Shown here in pieces: positions 1 through 5,095 of a DNA stretch of 6,217 nucleotides. This DNA comes from Bacteroidales bacterium (GTDB lineage: Bacteria; Bacteroidota; Bacteroidia; Bacteroidales; UBA932): positions 1-6,217 of the forward strand of contig SFMU01000074.1 in NCBI GenBank assembly GCA_004552965.1, given 5' to 3'. The translations under genes and the position numbers were made by a program. Under the pieces are notes generated by a model. The model worked only from the letters and a program-made list of their open reading frames with translations, ran no database searches and was not told the DNA's origin. The first letter of the stretch is position 1. Every line of letters begins with the position of its first letter.

Positions 1-994
1 GTGCTTATCATATAATGGGGCACATACAGTTGATATCACTGTTGGTGGAACTTCTTATGCGTCTGGAGTTTCAACCGATAGTTGGCAAACAGTGGGAACA
101 GTTTCTGGCAGAGGAACATCCTCTGGAGAAATAGTTATTAAGTTCAAGGATGGCTCTCGAGCATTGTATATTAAGTCAATCTCTATTACATATGAAGGCG
201 GTTCTGATCCTGTGAAACTGACTACTCCTTCAGTGACCTGCTCCTCTAAGACTGAGAACAGTCTTACCTTCTCTTGGGATGCAGTTGCCAATGCAAGTGG
301 TTATCAGGTGAGCACAGATGGTGGAACTACTTATAGCTCAACTCAGAACGCAACCACCTACACCTGGACAGGTCTTACCGCAAGCACCACCAAGACTCTG
401 TATGTCAAGGCTATCGGTGACGGTACCAACTTCACCGACTCCGATGCTGCATTTGCCTCTGGCACTACAACTTCTGGTTCTGGAAGTGGAGAAGAATCCA
501 AAGTATATTTATCTGAAGATTTTGCATCATTGACAGCTTGGGGAACATCTTCAAAGTCATCATTTGATTTAACAAGTGGAACATGGACCGCTTCTGGATC
601 TGTGTACGAACAAAATGGTTGTATTAAGATAGGTAGTAGAACAAATGCAGCTAATTCTATCACAACACCGGCTCTATCTAACATAAGTGGAACTGCAGAT
701 GTGATCTTGACCTTTAAGGCGGTGTCTTCAGATTCTGGCTATACTATGTCTGTTGTTGCAAATAATGCCGGTACTGTTGGTGAATTATCTCCAAGTTCAA
801 TAACCCAAAATAGTACTGCTATCAATAGTGGTGAATCATCAGCAACTGCACTTACTGAGGCATTTGCAGCCTCTACAGCAACATTTACGGTGACTATTAC
901 TGGTGCTACATCGTCTACAACCTTGACAATCCAAACATCTGACAATAGCAAGAGGTGGTATTTGGATGACGTTAAGGTCGTTTCCGCCAATTGA
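1..994 (+). CDS. C-terminal part of a secreted modular protein (FN3-like module plus jelly-roll module)
   Basis: The reading frame (codons starting at position 2) is open from the window edge to TGA at 992-994, so the 5' end lies outside; the GTG at 92 is internal and not a credible start. The visible ~330 residues fall into three parts. The first ~70 look like the end of a beta-sandwich domain (ALYIKSISITYEGG). Next comes an FN3-like module (about 212-473) with the SFSW-like core LTFSWDAV, GYQVSTDGG and the closing GLTASTTKTLYVKA. After a Gly/Ser linker (SGSGSGEE) there is a 'choice-of-anchor'/carbohydrate-binding-like jelly roll (about 500-990), starting VYLSEDFASL and ending RWYLDDVKVVSAN. 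Such Ser/Thr-rich strings belong to exported surface proteins of Bacteroidota. No catalytic domain or sorting tail is visible. Base composition is lower in GC than downstream (21/60 in 481-540). The frame continues past the stop into the nuclease remnant, so this may be the front of one broken gene. Confidence 0.8.
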   Translation, partial: CLSYNGAHTVDITVGGTSYASGVSTDSWQTVGTVSGRGTSSGEIVIKFKDGSRALYIKSISITYEGGSDPVKLTTPSVTCSSKTENSLTFSWDAVANASGYQVSTDGGTTYSSTQNATTYTWTGLTASTTKTLYVKAIGDGTNFTDSDAAFASGTTTSGSGSGEESKVYLSEDFASLTAWGTSSKSSFDLTSGTWTASGSVYEQNGCIKIGSRTNAANSITTPALSNISGTADVILTFKAVSSDSGYTMSVVANNAGTVGELSPSSITQNSTAINSGESSATALTEAFAASTATFTVTITGATSSTTLTIQTSDNSKRWYLDDVKVVSAN

Positions 995-1056
995 CTCCCA
1001 TCCGTCGGCGGCGACGGGGGTGAAGAACCCACGGCAACAGTAAACACCGACGGAAC

Positions 1057-1104
1057 GACGAATATCAGTCAGACAGGGGCAACCCTGTCTGACTGATATT
1101 CGTC
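1057..1104. repeat. Perfect 22-bp inverted repeat with 4-base GCAA loop
   Basis: Bases 1057-1078 and 1083-1104 are exact reverse complements (arms begin GACGAATATCAG and end CTGATATTCGTC) around the loop GCAA, a GNRA-type tetraloop if transcribed. The left arm encodes family-typical residues of the nuclease remnant (TTNISQTGAT). The right arm contains the in-frame TGA at 1094-1096. It lies 62 bases after the stop of the upstream gene, so it could act as a stem-loop for that transcript, but no U-run follows it and it is not a classical intrinsic terminator. Confidence 0.9.
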
Positions 1105-1159
1105 TGTGACCGGCTCGGTAATCAAGGTCGGCTTCAGATGGGGCACGGCCTCTGGAAAG

Positions 1160-1256
1160 TAAGCCTCCGACGAAGTACGTGTGACACCCAATAACAATGA
1201 AGTGGCAGCAATTTTTGATAGGTTGCTGCCACTTTCGTCTAGTGACGCGCCACTGA
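1160..1256 (+). other. Non-coding interruption inside the nuclease remnant, with inverted repeats
   Basis: No forward frame here continues the nuclease family sequence. The segment starts at the TAA (1160-1162) and ends at a TGA (1254-1256) that closes the downstream nuclease frame. It contains a perfect 12-bp inverted repeat, AAGTGGCAGCAA at 1200-1211 and TTGCTGCCACTT at 1223-1234, with an 11-base loop. Overlapping its right end is a 7-bp one (AGTGACG 1241-1247, CGTCACT 1258-1264). It could be an insertion, a rearrangement scar or decayed coding sequence. No transposase or target-site duplication is visible. Confidence 0.5.
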
Positions 1257-1822
1257 CCGTCACTCGCTGTCATTGACTGTTACTTTGCCGTTACCGGCTG
1301 CCAGTTCTCAGCCAGCACGGCGTCAGTTTACGGCTCAGCATCAATGAGCGGCGCAGCGGCCGAGGGCAACTCCTTCACGGCAAGCTTGAGCGGCCTTACA
1401 GCAGGAACGACTTACTACTATCAGGCCTATGCCAAGGTCCAGGGAAAGGGGGACAAGTCTTCTTCGGTCCAGACCTTCACCGGCGATGTGAACCAGTTCA
1501 CGACGGAGGCGGAGGTGGTCGGTGGATTGCTGGAACTCCCGGCCCGCAAGTCCGGGTTCACATATTCAGGCTTCGGAACTGGCACGTCCCGCAACTTCAA
1601 CTACTGCTACGACACCGGACATTACGCCTCCCTCTGGGTGGCATATCCGCTGACCAAGAGCCACACAGAAGGTTCAGCTTCGACCAGCAGCTGGAAATAC
1701 GATCCGAACATCAGCAGCGACTGCCAGCCGGCGGTCACAGGAAACAGCTACGGGACGGTCTATGGCAACAGCAGCTATTCCCGCGGTCATCAGTGTCCGA
1801 GCGGCTCAAGGAAGTCGGACGG

Positions 1823-1879
1823 CACGCAGGGATCCCTCTGAGGCATCTGTGGGAAAGTTGGCATTGGCGAGGGACCGAT
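1823..1879 (+). repeat. 57-bp dispersed repeat copy at the nuclease truncation point
   Basis: This segment aligns without gaps to 6011-6067 (44 of 57 bases identical by hand count, including an uninterrupted 18-base match CTCTGAGGCATCTGTGGG) and, more weakly, to 5834-5890. All three begin CACGC and end in CCGAT. The last few residues and the stop of the nuclease reading frame fall inside it, so the gene runs straight into a repeat of the type clustered at the right end of the window. Confidence 0.75.
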
Positions 1880-1915
1880 GGCGCGGGATTCGGTCACTCC
1901 GCAGGACCGGTGGTC

Positions 1916-1946
1916 TTTGACGGAGCCACGATTCTGTGTATCTTTG
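1916..1946 (+). promoter_or_regulatory. Bacteroidota-type promoter for the 1967-4109 operon
   Basis: TTTG at 1916-1919 and TATCTTTG at 1939-1946 are separated by exactly 19 bases. This fits the -33 TTTG / -7 TAnnTTTG consensus of the primary sigma factor in Bacteroides and relatives. Transcription would begin around 1953, giving a leader of about 14 bases before the ATG at 1967. No Shine-Dalgarno stretch precedes that ATG, as is common in this phylum. Confidence 0.8.
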
Positions 1947-1966
1947 TCTGACAAACCACTGACAGC

Positions 1967-2542
1967 ATGGAAAAGCTCATCATCATCGACTCCTGCATGA
2001 GGGAGGAGTCTAGGACCAGAGTGATACTCGAGGCCGCGAAGGAGGTCCTTTCGGCCAGATACGACATTGAAACCATCGATGTGAATGCCATCGGACTCCC
2101 GCCTGTGACCCCGGAGACCCTGAAGGAAAGGACTTTGGGAAGGGTTCCGGAGGAGGCTCTGTCCATCGCGGGCAGGCTCGCCTCGGCGGACAGGATCGTC
2201 ATCGCCGCCCCGTTCTGGGACATGAGTTTTCCCGCCATTCTCAAGGCCTTTTTCGAGAATATGTCGCTCTACAATGTGACCTTCACAGACGACGGCACCA
2301 CATGCACCGGCATATGCAGATGCAGCAAGGTCCTGTACATCACCACCCGCGGAATGAATATCCCGACCGGAGACTTCCGTGACCAGGGCAGTTCCTACCT
2401 GCAGGCCCTCTCGAGCCTCTGGGGACTTGGGGAAGTGATTACCGTCGCCGCCTGGAACCTCGACTACATGCCTCTGGAAAAGGTGGCCGAGAAGGTCAGG
2501 GAGACAGCTGAACTTGCACGAAAGATTTCGGAGGAGTTCTAG
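1967..2542 (+). CDS. Flavodoxin-fold NAD(P)H-dependent oxidoreductase (azoreductase/quinone reductase-like)
   Basis: The 191-residue product is close to the usual length of the AzoR/flavodoxin-2 family, cytosolic FMN enzymes that transfer two electrons from NAD(P)H to quinones, azo dyes or other electrophiles. The first beta strand (KLIIIDSCM, 3-11) is followed by a Ser/Arg-rich phosphate loop (REESRTR, 12-18). Strand 3 and the flavin loop read IVIAAPFWDMSFPAILKAFF (77-96), matching the family's 'P-[MF]-[WY]-x-x-x-x-P-x-x-L-K' pattern. VLYITTRG (122-129) occupies the place of the second FMN-contacting loop. A small Cys cluster (C113, C117, C119) precedes it. The ATG lies about 14 bases below the predicted transcription start. 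The gene heads a tight operon, with only 2 bases before the next gene. The exact substrate cannot be read from sequence. Confidence 0.85.
   Translation: MEKLIIIDSCMREESRTRVILEAAKEVLSARYDIETIDVNAIGLPPVTPETLKERTLGRVPEEALSIAGRLASADRIVIAAPFWDMSFPAILKAFFENMSLYNVTFTDDGTTCTGICRCSKVLYITTRGMNIPTGDFRDQGSSYLQALSSLWGLGEVITVAAWNLDYMPLEKVAEKVRETAELARKISEEF
2530..2536 (+). promoter_or_regulatory. Shine-Dalgarno site for the AlkZ-like gene
   Basis: GGAGGAG lies 8 bases ahead of the ATG at 2545, inside the last codons of the oxidoreductase gene. This supports 2545 as the start and suggests coupled translation of the two genes. Confidence 0.6.
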
Positions 2543-2544
2543 GC

Positions 2545-3666
2545 ATGAGTCTCGATCCCGTCTCTGTCCGCATGCTCTCGCAGCATCTCTGCTCTCCGAA
2601 GTTCAGGACTCCGGAGGAAGTGGTGTCGCATTTCGGGGCCATGCAGGCGCAGGAGTACCGGATGATGCGCTGGGCAGTCTCGATGCGGACCGTCCGCCCG
2701 TCGGAGAAGGCATTCCGGCAGGCCTATGACGAGGGCCGGATCATCCGACTGCACCTTCACCGGGGGACCTGGCAGCTCGTGACCAGGGATGATTACTGGT
2801 GGATGCTGCGTCTCTGCGGCCCCAGGAGCGAGGCTGCGATAAGGGGATGGATGCACTCCAACAGGATTGACATCCCAGAGGATGAGCTTATGAATATCCG
2901 GGAGCTCCTTGTCGCCGAGGCTGGCCGAGGCGGCAGCGTGACCAAGGAGGACTTCGTCCGGGCTCTCGCAGGGCAGGGGATCACGATGGATGACCACCGG
3001 CTTTCGTACCACATCCGCATGGCCGAGCTCTCCGGCACACTCTGCAGCGGGGATCTGCATCCGCGGAAGGCGACATATTCACTTGTCCGCGCAAAGATAG
3101 GGCCTGAACCGGTCCTGCCTGACAGGGACGATGCCCTCGCGCTGCTTGCAAGGAAATATTTCAGGAGCCATTCTCCGGCAACCCTCGAGGACTTCGTCTG
3201 GTGGTCCGGGCTGGGAGTCGCCGACTGCCGTCGGGCAATGGCCCTGCTGGGAGGCGAACTGCATTCGGAAAGCATTTCCGGGAGAGCCTTTCATATTCAC
3301 ACAGACTGTCGTACCAGGGGCTTCCGGAAGGGCCGGCTTGTCCTCCTGCCTCCGTACGACGAGTATCTCATCGGCTACAAGAGCCGCGATGTCGTACTGG
3401 ATCCGGACCAGAGCCACAGAGCCCACAACCGTACGGGATTATTCTTTCCGGTCATCCTCAAGGACGGCAGGGTGTGCGGCAACTGGAATCCCACTGTCCT
3501 TGGGCAGATGGTTACGTCGCCGAGCCTGCATTCATCGCCGGCTTCGCCGTCCGATCTGTCTTTGTCCTTCTTTGAGGGCGACGAGGTGGACGGTTCGGCG
3601 GCCGCGATGGCCATCGATGCCTATCTGGCTTTCGTGGAGGGAAATAAGATTAAAAGGAAGTTATGA
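2545..3666 (+). CDS. Winged-helix DNA-binding protein of the AlkZ-like (HTH_42) DNA glycosylase family
   Basis: The 373-residue product has the full length and landmark motifs of the HTH_42/AlkZ-like family. Characterised members (Streptomyces AlkZ, E. coli AlkX/YcaQ) remove bases from DNA interstrand crosslinks or bulky alkyl adducts. The N-terminal winged helix includes VVSHFGAMQAQEYRM; Q34-A35-Q36 matches the catalytic QxQ motif of AlkZ rather than the QxD of AlkX. RLHLHRGTWQLV (68-79) is the family's 'RGT-x-x-LV' strand. The C-terminal domain shows LLPPYDEYLIGY (267-278) and NRTGLFFPVILKDGRVCGNW (295-314), both typical. GGAGGAG 8 bases ahead supports the ATG. The stop TGA (3664-3666) overlaps an ATG at 3663. 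Many family members are uncharacterised, so DNA glycosylase activity is an inference, though the retained QxQ favours it. Confidence 0.85.
   Translation: MSLDPVSVRMLSQHLCSPKFRTPEEVVSHFGAMQAQEYRMMRWAVSMRTVRPSEKAFRQAYDEGRIIRLHLHRGTWQLVTRDDYWWMLRLCGPRSEAAIRGWMHSNRIDIPEDELMNIRELLVAEAGRGGSVTKEDFVRALAGQGITMDDHRLSYHIRMAELSGTLCSGDLHPRKATYSLVRAKIGPEPVLPDRDDALALLARKYFRSHSPATLEDFVWWSGLGVADCRRAMALLGGELHSESISGRAFHIHTDCRTRGFRKGRLVLLPPYDEYLIGYKSRDVVLDPDQSHRAHNRTGLFFPVILKDGRVCGNWNPTVLGQMVTSPSLHSSPASPSDLSLSFFEGDEVDGSAAAMAIDAYLAFVEGNKIKRKL
3654..3660 (+). promoter_or_regulatory. Ribosome binding site that favours the ATG at 3669
   Basis: AAGGAAG ends 8 bases before the ATG at 3669 but only 2 bases before the ATG at 3663. 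The spacing favours 3669 as the start of the YgbA-like gene. Confidence 0.5.
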
Positions 3667-3668
3667 CA

Positions 3669-4109
3669 ATGAATCGTATCGATTGGGAGAAAAGAACAGT
3701 CCGCCACATGATCGAACTGTGGTGCCGTAAGAACCACGGCGGGGAGGCTTGCCGCGAAATGGGCAGCAGGGGAGGCGGCCTGGTGAGCCACGGAGGAAGC
3801 GGCGAGGGCGCGAGCGACCAGTGTTTGAGTTGCGAGGTGGGACATGGCGGCATGAGCCACGGCGGAAGCGGCGAGGGAAGCCACGGCGGCCCGGGCCTGT
3901 GCGGAGAGTGCAGGGAGCTGCTGGAATATTCCCTGGCGCGTCTGGACCATTGCAAGTTCGGCAACGCCAAGACCAAGTGCCACAAATGCCCTGTGCACTG
4001 CTACCGTCCCGACATGCGTGAGAAAATTCGCACCGTCATGCGCTTCAGCGGCCCGAGGATGCTCCTGTATCACCCGCTGGAAGCACTGAGGTATCTGTTC
4101 TCACGATAA
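3669..4109 (+). CDS. YgbA-type 'nitrous oxide-stimulated promoter' family protein with a His/Gly-rich insertion
   Basis: The 146-residue product carries the family's pattern: IDWEKRTVRHMIELWC at the start, then CGECRELLEYSLARLDHC (78-95), CHKCPVHCYRPDMREKIR (104-121) and FSGPRMLLYHPLEALRYL (126-143). The cysteines (78, 81, 95, 104, 107, 111) suggest a metal or Fe-S site. The family (PF11756) is named for nitric/nitrous oxide-responsive genes; E. coli ygbA belongs to the NO-sensing regulon. Its biochemical role is not established. Typical members are about 100 residues as I recall. Here about 50 extra residues (roughly 24-77), rich in Gly, His and Ser with three extra Cys (28, 52, 55), separate helix 1 from the CxxC. 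I chose ATG 3669 because of the AAGGAAG spacing; ATG 3663, overlapping the previous stop, would add two residues. It is the last gene of the operon, and its 3' end lies in a 51-bp duplication. Confidence 0.85.
   Translation: MNRIDWEKRTVRHMIELWCRKNHGGEACREMGSRGGGLVSHGGSGEGASDQCLSCEVGHGGMSHGGSGEGSHGGPGLCGECRELLEYSLARLDHCKFGNAKTKCHKCPVHCYRPDMREKIRTVMRFSGPRMLLYHPLEALRYLFSR
3785..3889 (+). repeat. Internal repeats encoding SHGGSGEG in the YgbA-like gene
   Basis: A 24-base unit starting GAGCCACGG occurs at 3785-3808 and 3854-3877 with one mismatch, 69 bases (23 codons) apart. A shortened third copy, AGCCACGGCGG, is at 3879-3889. They encode SHGGSGEG, SHGGSGEG and SHGG. Near-identity at the DNA level points to recent in-frame duplication rather than an old domain. 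Confidence 0.85.
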
Positions 4110-4173
4110 ACCTTCCTCTTTCTCCCGCTGGAAGCACTGAGGTATCTGTTCTCAAGATAAACCTTCCTCTTTC
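4073..4173. repeat. 51-bp tandem duplication spanning the ends of two convergent genes
   Basis: 4073-4122 and 4124-4173 match at 49 of 50 bases (4104 C versus 4155 A), with a period of 51. Copy 1 holds the last codons and TAA of the + strand YgbA-like gene. Copy 2 holds the last codons and TGA of the - strand arginase-like gene. Each copy also preserves the other gene's ending: copy 1 read on the - strand gives KEEGLS and a stop at 4101-4103. The only difference is synonymous in both frames (CGA/AGA for Arg, TCG/TCT for Ser). No other terminator is evident between the two genes. Confidence 0.9.
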
Positions 4174-4907
4174 ACTTCCTCAAGGATTTCCACATTTGTA
4201 TGCTCGTTCAGCAGCCCTGCCTCCTGAGCCTTTATCAGGTCGTGGGCCTCGGAGTATTCTCCGCAGATGTCCATTCCGATGACCCTCTCGTTCCTGAAGA
4301 TGACGTCAAGCAGCCGTTTGAGGTGGTCCAGGCATATATTCCCCTGATCCCAGTCGGTTATGGCGCTATCGTGGTTGAGCACATCCTTGTCTATGGATAT
4401 GTAAACGGGCTCCTTCAGGTGCACCTTGGAGAATTCCTTCCACCCATCTTCAGTCAGCAAAGCCTCCTCGCTGATGAACTGCACTCTTGAACGGTAACAA
4501 CCGTCTATGGTGCTCCGCTGAACCTCCGTCGGTCCTACGATGATGACCTTCTTCAGATACGGATTGCTCTCCAGCATTACCCTCACCCAATTGCCGCAAG
4601 TGAGTATGCCGTCAAATGCTTCCCGGCGTATGTCCGTGTGATGGTCGATCAGAATGAGGGAGAACGGAGCGGTCAGCCTGTCGGTCCAGAGCTTAGTCAG
4701 GTAGTGATAATTGCCCGAATCGTCTAGGTGTATTCCCTCGGGAGCATATTCGGCCATCCTGAGAGCGAGCTCCTTCTGAGCTTCTCCCGAGCAGATGAAC
4801 TCCTTTCCGCAGATGTCCCGACAGTCGACCAGGTCGAACTCCTGTCCTTCCATCAGCGGCTCAAGATCATAAGCCCCGCTCATATTCATTACTACCGGTC
4901 GTCTCAT
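4152..4907 (-). CDS. Arginase/agmatinase superfamily (ureohydrolase-fold) protein
   Basis: The 251-residue product keeps the binuclear-manganese signature of ureohydrolases in order: GNYHY (H68, for the usual GG[DN]H), LILIDHHTD (D88, H90, D92, for DAHxD) and YISIDKDVLNHD (D173, D175, D180, for SxDxDxxDP). All six expected metal ligands are present, so hydrolysis of a guanidino- or formimino-type C-N bond is plausible. It is shorter than arginase or agmatinase (about 300 residues) and lacks the Pro after the last Asp of the third motif, so the substrate is uncertain. I chose ATG at 4907; GTG at 4913 would add two residues, and both lie in a CATATTCAC box of the upstream repeats. It is the only gene in its transcription unit, downstream of a terminator, and convergent with the operon. 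Its last codons lie in the 51-bp duplication. Confidence 0.8.
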   Translation of the reverse strand: MRRPVVMNMSGAYDLEPLMEGQEFDLVDCRDICGKEFICSGEAQKELALRMAEYAPEGIHLDDSGNYHYLTKLWTDRLTAPFSLILIDHHTDIRREAFDGILTCGNWVRVMLESNPYLKKVIIVGPTEVQRSTIDGCYRSRVQFISEEALLTEDGWKEFSKVHLKEPVYISIDKDVLNHDSAITDWDQGNICLDHLKRLLDVIFRNERVIGMDICGEYSEAHDLIKAQEAGLLNEHTNVEILEEVKEEGLS

Positions 4908-5038
4908 ATTCACTAAACCAAAGTAACCCTACGCGCCACCGACCCCACATATTCACAAAGCCAAAACACACGTCCGCGCCACCGGACCCCTTTTGCCACT
5001 ACAGGCAATTCAGTTCGCGCCACCGCCCCCACATATTC
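4905..5038. repeat. Degenerate ~42-bp tandem repeats upstream of the arginase-like gene
   Basis: CATATTC boxes at 4905, 4948 and 5032 and GCGCCACCG boxes at 4933, 4976 and 5017 alternate with a spacing of 41-43 bases (one CATATTC box is missing or decayed near 4990). The pattern is CATATTCAC, an AAACCAAA-like A-rich run, a variable part, then GCGCCACCG with a C-run. The leftmost box covers the start codon of the arginase-like gene. A short TTGCC/GGCAA inverted repeat (4993-4997, 5004-5008) sits in the decayed unit. The segment must hold that gene's promoter, but no convincing one is visible. Confidence 0.7.
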
Positions 5039-5039
5039 C

Positions 5040-5077
5040 AAAACAAGAAAACCCGTCCACCGTTTCCGGCAGGCGGG
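5040..5077 (-). terminator. Intrinsic terminator of the hsp20 gene
   Basis: Read on the - strand, arms CCCGCCTGCCG (5077-5067) and CGGTGGACGGG (5062-5052) pair at 10 of 11 positions, counting two G-U pairs, around a GAAA tetraloop. They are followed at once by TTTTCTTGTTTT. It lies 18 bases after the hsp20 stop and separates that gene from the arginase-like gene. Confidence 0.85.
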
Positions 5078-5095
5078 CATCCGCACTAAGCCTGA

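Larger units (their letters stand above)
1001..1841 (+). pseudogene. Broken secreted DNA/RNA non-specific endonuclease (NUC1 family) with FN3-like module
   Basis: Two frames carry pieces of one recognisable Bacteroidota architecture. From 1001 to 1159 the frame used by the upstream gene reads a Gly/Glu linker, TATVNTDGTTNISQTGATLS, then a stop (TGA 1094-1096), YSSVTG, VGFRWGTASGK and a second stop (TAA 1160-1162). From 1257 a different frame reads an FN3-like end (SFTASLSGLTAGTTYYYQAY) and then the start of a NUC1 nuclease domain: LLELPARKSG, SLWVAYPLTKSH, WKYDP and YSRGHQCP. SRGH (1779-1790) matches the DRGH motif whose His is the general base in the Serratia nuclease family; Ser for Asp occurs in Bacteroidota members as I remember them. 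The frame stops at 1839-1841, about 16 residues after that His, so the downstream Asn metal ligand and the rest of the fold are absent. An active product is not expected. A short open stretch from the first ATG at 1344 exists, but it lacks a signal peptide. Confidence 0.8.

Noticed and set aside
992..1096. Two in-frame TGA codons could mean TGA is read as Trp or Gly
   Set aside because: TGA serves as the stop of the AlkZ-like gene and the arginase-like gene in this window, and TAA (1160-1162) also interrupts the same frame; gene decay explains it better.
1057..1264. Hairpin-rich segment as an integron attC-like recombination site
   Set aside because: No conserved attC core ends are seen and the first hairpin is perfectly paired, without the bulged bases attC sites need; no integrase is present.
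839..1273. - strand cysteine-rich open frame over the nuclease remnant
   Set aside because: No family resemblance; it is antisense to recognisable FN3-like coding sequence and crosses the hairpins.
3092..3099. TATCTTTG on the - strand inside the AlkZ-like gene
   Set aside because: There is no partner -33 box or - strand gene downstream; an 8-base match with two free positions is expected by chance.
3621..4073. - strand open frame opposite the YgbA-like gene
   Set aside because: Ala/His/Pro-rich shadow of the GC-rich + strand repeats; the + strand product has a clear family match.
4911..4935. TTACTTTG on the - strand as -7 box of the arginase-like gene
   Set aside because: It has one mismatch to TAnnTTTG, and no TTTG lies 19-21 bases upstream, so it is not reported as a promoter.
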